From Gammaproteobacteria bacterium (lineage in GTDB: Bacteria > Pseudomonadota > Gammaproteobacteria > Steroidobacterales > Steroidobacteraceae): DNA of 5,021 bases. Both the position numbers and the translations under genes were made by a program. The stretch covers positions 1 to 5,021 of the forward strand of contig RFTM01000157.1 in NCBI GenBank assembly GCA_009923475.1, given 5' to 3'. Positions 1-5,021 of this stretch are shown here, in pieces; within the stretch, counting starts at the first letter, position 1; every line of letters starts with the position of its first letter. Under the pieces are notes generated by a model, which worked only from the letters and a program-made list of their open reading frames with translations, was not told the origin of the DNA and searched no databases.

Positions 1-1434
1 CGCACAACCGCAGCGAGGAGGTCGAGGGTCTTTACCTCGTCGGCGCGGGCACGCATCCCGGGGCGGGGTTGCCGGGCGTGGTGTCCTCGGCGCGCATCCG
101 CGGCCGTAGAGCGACCCGCCGCTGCCCGGGAACAACCGCTCCCAGTCCTGCGGCCGCGTCACGACGCCCGCACGGTCGGCCACCTCGAGCCCGCAGTCGC
201 GCAGCAGACCGAACGCGTCCTGCCCGATCGCCGCGAGGCGCTCGTCGTCGATGCCGCCGCGGTCGCCGTCGGCCGGCGCATTGACGAGCATCAGCAGGCG
301 CTCCGGCGTCCCGGCCGCAACGCCTCCATCGAGCGCTGCCGTGTCGTCGGCATGCCGGTCCTGCGCGCAGACATAGACGGTGGGCGCCGCGGTGACGGTC
401 CGACGCCGGAAGATCGCGTCGAACTCCGCCGGATAGTCGTCGCCGAAGAACACCGTGTGATGCGCGAGCGGGAAACCGCGGGTCGCGGTCCGCAGGCACC
501 AAGTGATGGCGGACAGGGCGCGCTGCGACGGTGCGGTCGAGGGCAGGGCGCCGCGCAGTCCCGCGCCGAGCGACCCTTGCGCGAGCGCCGCGACGTCGCC
601 GTTGAACACCACTGCGTCGGCCGCCAACTCCTCGCCGGAAGCGAGCACCACGCCCGTGACGCGGCGGCCCTGCAGCCGCAAGCGCTCGACATGCGTGCCG
701 TAACGGTAATCCGCCCCCAGCGAACGGCCGAGCCCTTCCAGGGCCCGGGCGACACGGTGCATGCCGCCTGCGACGCGCCATACACCCTGCTGCTCCACGT
801 GGGCGATCAGCATCAGCGTGGCGGGCGCCTCGAGCGGCGAGCTGCCGACGTAGGTCGCGTAACGCGCATAGAGCTGGCGCAGCCGCGGGTCACGGAACTG
901 CGCGCCCAAGGTCTGCCACAGCGTGCGCCACGGCGCGGTGCGCCACATCGCTCCGAGCCCGCGCGGCCCGAGACGCGCCACGAGCTCGGCGGGCGAGGGG
1001 CGCTGCGCCTCCATGAACGCGCCGCGCAGCGCGGCATGCAGCCCGCCGCTGCGCGCGAGGAAGTCGCGGTACGCGCGGGCGTCCGCAGCGCCCGCGAACT
1101 CGCCGATGGCGGCGGCGGAGCGTTCGACATCGGCGTGCAGGTCCAGCATGCCCCCTTGCCGCCAGGCGTGGCGCGCGAGCAGCGTCGCGGGGAGGAGGTC
1201 GAGATGGTCTTCGAGACGCTGGCCGGCATCGGCGAACAGCGACGCGAACACGCTGCGCAGGGTGAACACGGTGGGCCCGCCGTCGATGCCCGCATCGCCC
1301 ACCCGCACTTCGCGCAGCTTGCCGCCCGGCGCCGCCGCGCGTTCGAGCACGGTGACGCGGCGGCCTGCGCGCGCGAGGTCGACCGCCGCAGCGAGGCCGC
1401 CCATGCCGGCGCCGACGACGATGACGCGATGCAC
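1..1434 (-). CDS. crtD: Hydroxyneurosporene-type desaturase CrtD, C terminus missing
   Basis: CrtD is an FAD-dependent desaturase of the CrtI family that introduces the 3,4 double bond into 1-hydroxycarotenoids. Seen: from GTG 1434 the protein starts [13 protein letters not shown], the Rossmann FAD motif at residues 4-16. Acidic E31 follows at the end of the second strand, then GGKL at 37-40 and the CrtD-like [17 protein letters not shown] at 51-67. Further on are [39 protein letters not shown] and [13 protein letters not shown], all typical of CrtD rather than CrtI. The frame is open without any shift down to [12 protein letters not shown], ending near residue 445 (base 100). The expected final ~50-60 residues, with the second FAD-contacting GGSVHPG-like segment, are absent. 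The frame instead runs antisense through crtI to the window edge with no stop. Without that segment the product should be inactive if the joint is real. GTG 1434 is chosen because it directly precedes the Rossmann strand; no strong ribosome site is visible, and coupling to the membrane gene 17 bases upstream is likely. Confidence 0.82.
   Translation of the reverse strand, partial: MHRVIVVGAGMGGLAAAVDLARAGRRVTVLERAAAPGGKLREVRVGDAGIDGGPTVFTLRSVFASLFADAGQRLEDHLDLLPATLLARHAWRQGGMLDLHADVERSAAAIGEFAGAADARAYRDFLARSGGLHAALRGAFMEAQRPSPAELVARLGPRGLGAMWRTAPWRTLWQTLGAQFRDPRLRQLYARYATYVGSSPLEAPATLMLIAHVEQQGVWRVAGGMHRVARALEGLGRSLGADYRYGTHVERLRLQGRRVTGVVLASGEELAADAVVFNGDVAALAQGSLGAGLRGALPSTAPSQRALSAITWCLRTATRGFPLAHHTVFFGDDYPAEFDAIFRRRTVTAAPTVYVCAQDRHADDTAALDGGVAAGTPERLLMLVNAPADGDRGGIDDERLAAIGQDAFGLLRDCGLEVADRAGVVTRPQDWERLFPGSGGSLYGRGCAPRTPRPATPPRDACPRRRGKDPRPPRCGCA
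3..284 (+). CDS. crtI: Phytoene desaturase CrtI, C-terminal fragment with abnormal 3' end
   Basis: Seen: from base 3 the + strand frame reads HNRSEEVEG, then [18 protein letters not shown], then SSARI, ending near base 98. This is the C-terminal FAD-contacting segment of the CrtI family, which normally reads (R)PHNR...[14 protein letters not shown](I/V)PGV. CrtI is a membrane-associated flavoprotein that introduces double bonds into phytoene to give neurosporene or lycopene. The 5' part lies outside the window. Odd: the usual short tail after the SSAR/GSAK position is missing. The frame instead continues in arginine- and proline-rich sequence that is simply the antisense of crtD, until a TGA at 282-284. 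The true gene therefore seems broken at about 98-102. CrtO, CrtN and other homologues share parts of this motif, but the match is closest to CrtI. The gene has the same orientation as crtB at the right edge. Family assignment is confident; the 3' end is not. Confidence 0.75.
   Translation, partial: HNRSEEVEGLYLVGAGTHPGAGLPGVVSSARIRGRRATRRCPGTTAPSPAAASRRPHGRPPRARSRAADRTRPARSPRGARRRCRRGRRRPAH
96..106. other. Head-on breakpoint joining truncated crtI and crtD
   Basis: Seen: CrtI-like coding sequence on the + strand is recognisable up to the isoleucine codon at 96-98. CrtD-like coding sequence on the - strand is recognisable down to SLYGR, whose arginine codon is 102-100. Beyond the joint each frame only reads the antisense of the other gene. 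There is no intergenic spacer, no stop codon and no terminator hairpin. Inference: this is a deletion removing both 3' ends, an inversion breakpoint, or a chimeric junction made during amplification or assembly. The GC-rich bases at the joint (GCGGCCG) could be short shared homology. Confidence 0.6.
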
Positions 1435-1451
1435 GCGGCGGATGCGCGCCG

Positions 1452-2213
1452 TCAGGCGCGCGACGGGGCGTCCGCGGCGTGCGCGGGACGGCGCGAGGCG
1501 GGCATTCGCGCCACCGCGAGGCGTTGGTGGATGATGATCGACAGGCCGACCACGAGCGGTATCGCCCAGAGCCCCGGATGCAGCGCGAGCTCCGGGAAGG
1601 TCCGCACGGCGCCGAAGGCGAAGAACGCGGTGTACACCGAGATGCCGGCGCCCACCAGGGCCTTGAGGTGCTCCTTGAGCCAGTCGAGCGGACCGGGATG
1701 CGCTCGATAGAGGAACCAGAGATTGGTGCCGACGGTGGCGAGGCCGATCGCCGGCATGCCGAGCATCAGCGGCAGGTCGGCGAGCCAGGCCTGCAGGATG
1801 CAGTTGACCGAGGCCGCGACCAGCAGCGCCTGCAGCGCGAGGTTGCGCCACTCGCGTTGCGGCGCGCGGTCGGCCTTGTGGCGCACGGTCTGCCACCCGT
1901 ACCAGGCGAGGTTGATGGTGAGGATGGCGAGGCCCTGCATCATCCAGCCGAAGATGCCGCGGATCCAGGTGGCGCCCGCCCCGACGAGATGCGGGTGGGT
2001 GGCGAGCGGGTCGATGAGCGTGCAGGCGCTGATGCCGATGGCGGCGGTGCCGGTGGCGAGCATGGTCCAGGTGAACACCTTGCCCCAGCGCTTGTGGGCG
2101 ACGCCGCCCTTGCGCCCGATGACCGGCACCCAGAACGCGACGAGCCCCACGCTGCCGAAGGCGATATGCAGCGCGACGAAGGCCTTGAAGGCGACGGGCA
2201 CCAGCGATTCCAT
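1452..2213 (-). CDS. Multi-pass membrane protein, possibly DUF2306-like, unknown function
   Basis: Seen: 253 residues from ATG 2213 to TGA 1454-1452, rich in hydrophobic stretches. Probable membrane segments lie near residues 8-30, 46-68, 85-105, 126-168 (one or two passes), 183-203 and 212-229, giving six or seven in total. Conserved-looking polar points are H16 in LHIAFGSVGL, H40 in the HKRWGKVF loop, and H182 in a WLKEHLKALVGAG segment. A histidine in the first helix, an H-x-x-x-G loop after it and a late EH-x-x-A-x-x-GAG helix recall the DUF2306-type predicted membrane proteins, whose function is unknown to me. That family call is tentative and from memory. The short C-terminal tail is basic and alanine-rich and is probably cytoplasmic. 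The ATG is favoured because the hydrophobic N terminus begins there and the frame upstream is only the antisense of the P450. It lies 17 bases upstream of crtD on the same strand, suggesting a two-gene operon and a role in carotenoid oxidation state, transport or membrane placement. This role is inference only. Confidence 0.8.
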   Translation of the reverse strand: MESLVPVAFKAFVALHIAFGSVGLVAFWVPVIGRKGGVAHKRWGKVFTWTMLATGTAAIGISACTLIDPLATHPHLVGAGATWIRGIFGWMMQGLAILTINLAWYGWQTVRHKADRAPQREWRNLALQALLVAASVNCILQAWLADLPLMLGMPAIGLATVGTNLWFLYRAHPGPLDWLKEHLKALVGAGISVYTAFFAFGAVRTFPELALHPGLWAIPLVVGLSIIIHQRLAVARMPASRRPAHAADAPSRA

Positions 2214-2297
2214 GCCTGACCATGCTGCGCCCGCGTCGCGCGGCTTGTCAAAGACGCCCTTCACGCCGCAGCCGTCTGGCGGTAGGGTAAGTGCACC
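2214..2297. promoter_or_regulatory. Divergent intergenic region with candidate promoters
   Basis: This 84-bp gap lies between two divergent operons, so it should hold both promoters. Seen on the - strand: a perfect TTGACA at 2251-2246, followed 18 bases later by CAGCAT (2227-2222), a weak -10 match. That would place transcription start almost at the ATG at 2213, so the transcript would be nearly leaderless. Seen on the + strand: TTCACG at 2260-2265, then a 17-base spacer, then TAGGGT at 2283-2288, again a weak sigma-70 match very close to the P450 ATG. The same AGGG (2284-2287) could instead be a distant ribosome site, 10 bases before the ATG. The bases TTGTCAA form a small odd-length palindrome. 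Only the TTGACA stands out in such GC-rich DNA. Confidence 0.4.
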
Positions 2298-3683
2298 ATG
2301 TATCGCCCGCCCCGGCCCACGCCGCTCGCCGCCGTCATCTCGATGCTGCGCATGGCGGTGCGCGGCGGCGGCGACCTGATGAGCCTGCTGCCCGCCAAGG
2401 CCTACCGGGTGCGCGCGGGATGGCTCGGTTATTCGCGCCGCGGCATCCTCATCGTCAACGATCCGGAGCTGCTGCGCGATGTGCTCACGGATCCCTCCGG
2501 CATCTACCCGAAGAACGACCTGATGGCCGGCGCGCTCGAGCCGCTGGTCGGCAACTCCATCTTCGTCTCGCACGGCGACGTGTGGCGCCGGCAGCGCCGC
2601 ATGATCGACCCGGCGTTCTCGCACATGCGGCTCGGCAAGGCCTTCGTGTCGATGTCGGCCGCGGTCGACGACTACGAGCAGCGGCTCGACGCGCACTGCG
2701 CGTCGGGCGAGCCGTTCTCGCTCGACCTCGCGATGAGCCACCTCACCGCCGACATCATCTGCCGGACGGTGTTCTCGACCTCGCTGCGCTCGCAGACGGC
2801 GGTCGACGTGTTCGAGTCGTTCACGGTCTTCGAGCGCACCTGCGCGCAGGTCGAGTTCAAGCGGCTGGTCTTCGACAAGCCGTTCGCGGCGATCCCGCAA
2901 CATCCGGAGGTGCTCGCGGCCTGCGAGCGCATCCGCCACCACCTCGGCGAGCTGGTCGACAGCCACCTCGGTCGCGCCGGCGAAGCGGGCGAGGGCGGCG
3001 CCGCCTGGGACGACATCGCCGCCGAGGTCATCGCCGCCCGCGACCTCGCGACGGGCGAGGGCTTCACGCGCAAGGAGCTGCTGGACCAGTTGGGCGTGAT
3101 GTTCCTCGCCGGCCACGAGACCACCGCGAGCGCGCTCATCTGGACCTTCATGATCCTCGCGCTGCAGCCGCAGGCGATGGCGCGGGTGCGCGCCGAGGTG
3201 GACGCGGTGGGCGAGGGCCCGCTTGCGCTCGAGCAGGTGCGGCGCATGGCCTTCGTGCGCAACGTGTTCCGCGAGACGCTCAGGCTCTACCCGCCCATCC
3301 CGTTCATCCCGCGGGTCGCCGCCGAGGACGCCGTGATCGGCGGACATCGCGTGAAGCGCGGCACCATGCTGATGATCGCGCCCTGGACCATCCACCGCCA
3401 TCGCGATCTCTGGAAGGATCCTGACGCCTTCGACCCGGACCGCTTCTCGGCCGAGCGCGAACACGAGCTGGTCCCCGGCGCCTACCTGCCGTTCGGGCTC
3501 GGTCCGCGGGTATGCATCGGCGCGGGCTTCGCGCAGCTCGAGGCGAGCCTCATCCTCGCGCGGCTGTGCCGTCGATACGACTTCGAGGTCCTCGAGGCGG
3601 ACCGCATCCGGCCGGTCGCCCGGTTGACCACCCGTCCGGAGAGGCAGTTGATGTGCCGCGTGCGGCGCAGGGCGGCCGCGTGA
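2298..3683 (+). CDS. Cytochrome P450 monooxygenase, candidate carotenoid-tailoring enzyme
   Basis: A heme-thiolate monooxygenase of 461 residues, full length for a bacterial P450. Seen motifs in order: C-helix WRRQRR at residues 96-101, where W and R normally contact the heme propionates; I-helix oxygen-activation motif AGHETT at 271-276; K-helix E326-T-L-R329; and heme-binding loop FGLGPRVCIG at 399-408 with the ligand cysteine C406. All essential residues are present. There is no signal peptide or clear N-terminal membrane anchor, so it is probably soluble or peripheral. ATG 2298 is the first start after the divergent intergenic region, and the frame is consistent from there. No ferredoxin or reductase gene is in the window, so electron partners must come from elsewhere. 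Its stop overlaps the ATP-grasp start by 4 bases and crtB follows, so the three are probably one operon. The substrate is unknown. Hydroxylation or oxidation of a carotenoid end group is inferred from context. Some P450s do act on carotenoids (CYP175A1 of Thermus), but I do not claim this is that family. Confidence 0.95.
   Translation: MYRPPRPTPLAAVISMLRMAVRGGGDLMSLLPAKAYRVRAGWLGYSRRGILIVNDPELLRDVLTDPSGIYPKNDLMAGALEPLVGNSIFVSHGDVWRRQRRMIDPAFSHMRLGKAFVSMSAAVDDYEQRLDAHCASGEPFSLDLAMSHLTADIICRTVFSTSLRSQTAVDVFESFTVFERTCAQVEFKRLVFDKPFAAIPQHPEVLAACERIRHHLGELVDSHLGRAGEAGEGGAAWDDIAAEVIAARDLATGEGFTRKELLDQLGVMFLAGHETTASALIWTFMILALQPQAMARVRAEVDAVGEGPLALEQVRRMAFVRNVFRETLRLYPPIPFIPRVAAEDAVIGGHRVKRGTMLMIAPWTIHRHRDLWKDPDAFDPDRFSAEREHELVPGAYLPFGLGPRVCIGAGFAQLEASLILARLCRRYDFEVLEADRIRPVARLTTRPERQLMCRVRRRAAA
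3669..3683 (+). promoter_or_regulatory. Ribosome site and GTGA stop-start overlap coupling P450 to ATP-grasp
   Basis: AGGG at 3669-3672 lies seven bases before GTG 3680, and the GTG shares its last two bases with the TGA (3681-3683) that ends the P450. Such a 4-base overlap is the usual sign of translational coupling, so the two proteins are probably made together in matched amounts. The site decides the start of the ATP-grasp gene. Confidence 0.7.
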
Positions 3684-4813
3684 CCGGGCCCACCGTGCTG
3701 CTGACCTTGGGGCGTCTGCCGAAGGCGCTGGAGGTGGCCCGCGCGCTGCATGGCGCGGGCTGCCGGGTGATCGTCGCCGAACCCTTCAAGCGGCATCTCA
3801 CCGGCGCGTCGCGCGCGGTGGCCCGCAGCGTCGTCGTCTCCTCGCCGGTCGCGGACCGCGAGGCCTACCTCGGCGAGCTCGCGGCGCTGGTCGCGGCCGA
3901 GGGCGTGTCGCTGGTGCTGCCCGTGTCCGAGGAGATCCTGCACGCCTCGCTGCTGCGCGACCGCCTGCCCGCGGGCGTGCGTCTCGCGGCGATGCCGCAC
4001 GGGTCCCTGCTCGCGCTGCACGACAAGCTCTCGTTCGCGGCGGTGTGCCGCGCGGCGGGCGCAGCGGCGCCCGAGACCTTCGCGCTCGGCGATCCGCGCG
4101 CGACGGAGCTCGCCCGGCGCACGCGCACGGTGGTGAAGCCGCTGTTCTCCTGTTCGGGGCGCGGGGTGCGCTTCCTCGCCGCCGGCGACGCGCTCCCGCC
4201 CGCCGACGAACCGGCCTTGGTGCAGGAGTTCTGCGCCGGGCAGGTGCTCAGCACCTTCAGCCTGGCGCGCGAGGGCGAGGCGCGCATCACGGTCACCTAC
4301 CGGGGCGCGGTGATGCAGGGCACGGTGGCGGTCTGCTTCGAACGCATCGACACGCCGCCCGCGGTCGAGGCCTGGGTGGGCGCGATGCTGCGGCACACGC
4401 GCTTCGACGGCTTCGTCTCCTTCGACCTCGTGCAGGACGCGGAGGGCGTCATCCGCGGCATCGAGTGCAACCCGCGCGCGACCAGCGGCATCCATTTCGT
4501 GGAGCCCGCCGACCTCGCCGCGGCGCTGCTCGATCCGCAGTCCCGGCGGCCGCTGCGTTTCAAGGAAGGCCGGCTGATGCAGCAGTTCTATCCTTGCCTC
4601 ACCGAGACGCAGCGCACGATGTTCGCCGCGGGCCCGTTCCGCGAGAACCTGCGTTGCCTGCTCGCGGCGCGCGACGTCACGTGGTCGGCCCGCGACCCGT
4701 GGCCGCTGGTGTCGCAGCCATGGACGTCCTGGCCCATCATCGAGATGGCGATGCGCCGGCGCTGCACCTTCGGCGAGGTCGCGATGCTCGACCTCGCCTG
4801 GAGCGGGGCGTAA
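3680..4813 (+). CDS. ATP-grasp ligase, candidate carotenoid conjugation enzyme
   Basis: ATP-grasp enzymes activate a carboxylate as acyl phosphate and join it to an amine, thiol or similar nucleophile. Seen: 377 residues from GTG 3680. Residues 4-30 form a nucleotide-fold-like start (TVLLTLGRLPKALEVARAL). VVLPVSEE-like sequence near residues 74-80 completes the N-terminal domain. ATP-binding VVKPLFSCSGRGV follows, with lysine K153, then hinge region VQEFCAGQ with E183. The metal-binding end of the fold reads SFDLVQD with D249 and IECNPRATSGIHF with E262 and N264. All catalytic positions expected in the fold are present. The C-terminal ~100 residues (PLRFKEG onwards) are not recognised. The GTG is chosen over an upstream ATG at 3512 because it forms a GTGA overlap with the P450 stop, has AGGG at 3669-3672 seven bases before it, and starts directly at the first strand of the fold. 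The 3512 extension would only be the P450 read out of frame. The substrate is unknown. Biotin-carboxylase-like or amino-acid ligase roles are possible, but the operon context favours tailoring of a carotenoid or lipid acid. Confidence 0.88.
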   Translation: MTGPTVLLTLGRLPKALEVARALHGAGCRVIVAEPFKRHLTGASRAVARSVVVSSPVADREAYLGELAALVAAEGVSLVLPVSEEILHASLLRDRLPAGVRLAAMPHGSLLALHDKLSFAAVCRAAGAAAPETFALGDPRATELARRTRTVVKPLFSCSGRGVRFLAAGDALPPADEPALVQEFCAGQVLSTFSLAREGEARITVTYRGAVMQGTVAVCFERIDTPPAVEAWVGAMLRHTRFDGFVSFDLVQDAEGVIRGIECNPRATSGIHFVEPADLAAALLDPQSRRPLRFKEGRLMQQFYPCLTETQRTMFAAGPFRENLRCLLAARDVTWSARDPWPLVSQPWTSWPIIEMAMRRRCTFGEVAMLDLAWSGA

Positions 4814-4823
4814 AGTGGCGCGC

Positions 4824-5021
4824 ATGTCGCCCGGCGCCGACACGCTCCCGCCGCTCGCGTCGCGCGCCGACATCGAGGCCTGCCGCGCCGCGATCCGCGT
4901 CGGCTCGCGCACCTTCCACGCCGCCTCGCACCTGCTGCCGGTGCGCGTGCGCGAACCGGCGCTCGCGCTCTACGCCTTCTGCCGCGAGGCCGACGACCTC
5001 ATCGACGGCAGCGACCGGCCG
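4824..5021 (+). CDS. crtB: Phytoene synthase CrtB, N-terminal fragment
   Basis: CrtB condenses two geranylgeranyl diphosphates to phytoene, the first committed step to C40 carotenoids. Seen: the frame runs off the right edge after 66 codons. It contains ACRAAIRVGSRTFHAAS (roughly residues 18-34) and LLPVRVREPALALYAFCR, then the first aspartate-rich motif ADDLID, which binds the diphosphate through Mg. These match the phytoene/squalene synthase family closely, and the N-terminal spacing fits CrtB rather than squalene synthase HpnC or HpnD, although those cannot be fully excluded from so short a piece. Start: ATG 4824 or GTG 4815 are in the same frame, three codons apart. GGAG at 4799-4802 is 12 bases before the GTG and 21 before the ATG, so the GTG is a real alternative. 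The gene starts 1-10 bases after the ATP-grasp stop, so it is very probably in the same operon. Confidence 0.85.
   Translation, partial: MSPGADTLPPLASRADIEACRAAIRVGSRTFHAASHLLPVRVREPALALYAFCREADDLIDGSDRP

Noticed and set aside
32..785. Other - strand frames across the crtD 3' half, which would suggest a frameshifted crtD
   Set aside because: I followed the CrtD frame codon by codon at both ends (1440 and 150): it stays in the same register and motifs run through to SLYGR. There is no frameshift; the problem is only the junction near base 100.
352..1710. 452-residue + strand open frame opposite crtD and the membrane gene
   Set aside because: It spans the ends of two well-supported - strand genes and its translation is arginine/alanine-rich with no recognisable family.
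2246..2263. Possible PpsR/CrtJ-type operator (TGT-N12-ACA) in the divergent region
   Set aside because: TGT at 2246-2248 is followed 12 bases later by TCA, not ACA, and no second copy is nearby. A single imperfect match is expected by chance.
2214..3464. Long - strand open frame upstream of the membrane protein, which would make a 670-residue protein
   Set aside because: It is antisense to the P450, has the low-complexity R/E/H/G-rich composition of GC-rich shadow frames, and shows no motif. The hydrophobic protein begins at ATG 2213.
3512..3679. N-terminal extension of the ATP-grasp protein from an upstream ATG
   Set aside because: These codons lie inside the P450 heme-binding and C-terminal region in another frame, and give R/P/G-rich sequence. 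GTG 3680 with AGGG and the GTGA overlap is the better start.
4801..4823. Terminator or separate promoter between the ATP-grasp gene and crtB
   Set aside because: The gap is at most 10 bases, with no hairpin followed by T-run and no promoter hexamers. Read-through in one operon is simpler.
3482..4912. 476-residue - strand open frame opposite the ATP-grasp gene
   Set aside because: Composition is dominated by R, A, G and H with no domain, while the + strand frame has all ATP-grasp motifs. It also overlaps crtB and the P450.

Overview
This is a very GC-rich window whose codons end almost uniformly in G or C. The protein types are carotenoid biosynthesis enzymes of the kind found in proteobacteria: CrtD is typical of purple bacteria and their relatives making acyclic, 1-hydroxylated carotenoids. 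A high-GC proteobacterium (gamma or beta more likely than alpha) is the best guess. This rests on style of sequence and gene content only. No photosynthesis gene (bch, puf, puc) is visible, so the organism need not be a phototroph.

Layout. The left edge carries the last ~32 recognisable codons of a phytoene desaturase (crtI, + strand). It runs head-on into a hydroxyneurosporene-type desaturase (crtD, - strand, GTG at 1434). The two genes collide: recognisable CrtI homology stops at about position 98 and recognisable CrtD homology stops at about position 100, so both lack their normal 3' ends at the same place. Upstream of crtD on the same strand is a 253-aa multi-pass membrane protein (1452-2213), only 17 bases away and probably co-transcribed. 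An 84-bp divergent intergenic region (2214-2297) separates this pair from a + strand operon. That operon holds a complete cytochrome P450 (2298-3683), an ATP-grasp ligase whose GTG start overlaps the P450 stop by 4 bases (3680-4813), and the start of crtB phytoene synthase (from 4824, or GTG 4815), which runs off the right edge.

How the genes may work together. CrtB makes phytoene from two geranylgeranyl diphosphates, CrtI desaturates it to neurosporene or lycopene, and CrtD adds a further double bond to 1-hydroxylated intermediates. The P450 and the ATP-grasp enzyme are not part of the classical spheroidene or spirilloxanthin pathways. They are translationally coupled to each other and followed at once by crtB, which suggests a tailoring branch. 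An oxygenase would functionalise the carotenoid (or a partner molecule), and an ATP-dependent carboxylate ligase would conjugate it to an amine, thiol or amino acid. This is the most interesting hypothesis in the window and it is an inference from context. The membrane protein next to crtD has no known function that I can assign.

There are no tRNAs, rRNAs, insertion sequences or CRISPR arrays that I can see. The only gap of note is the 84-bp divergent region.
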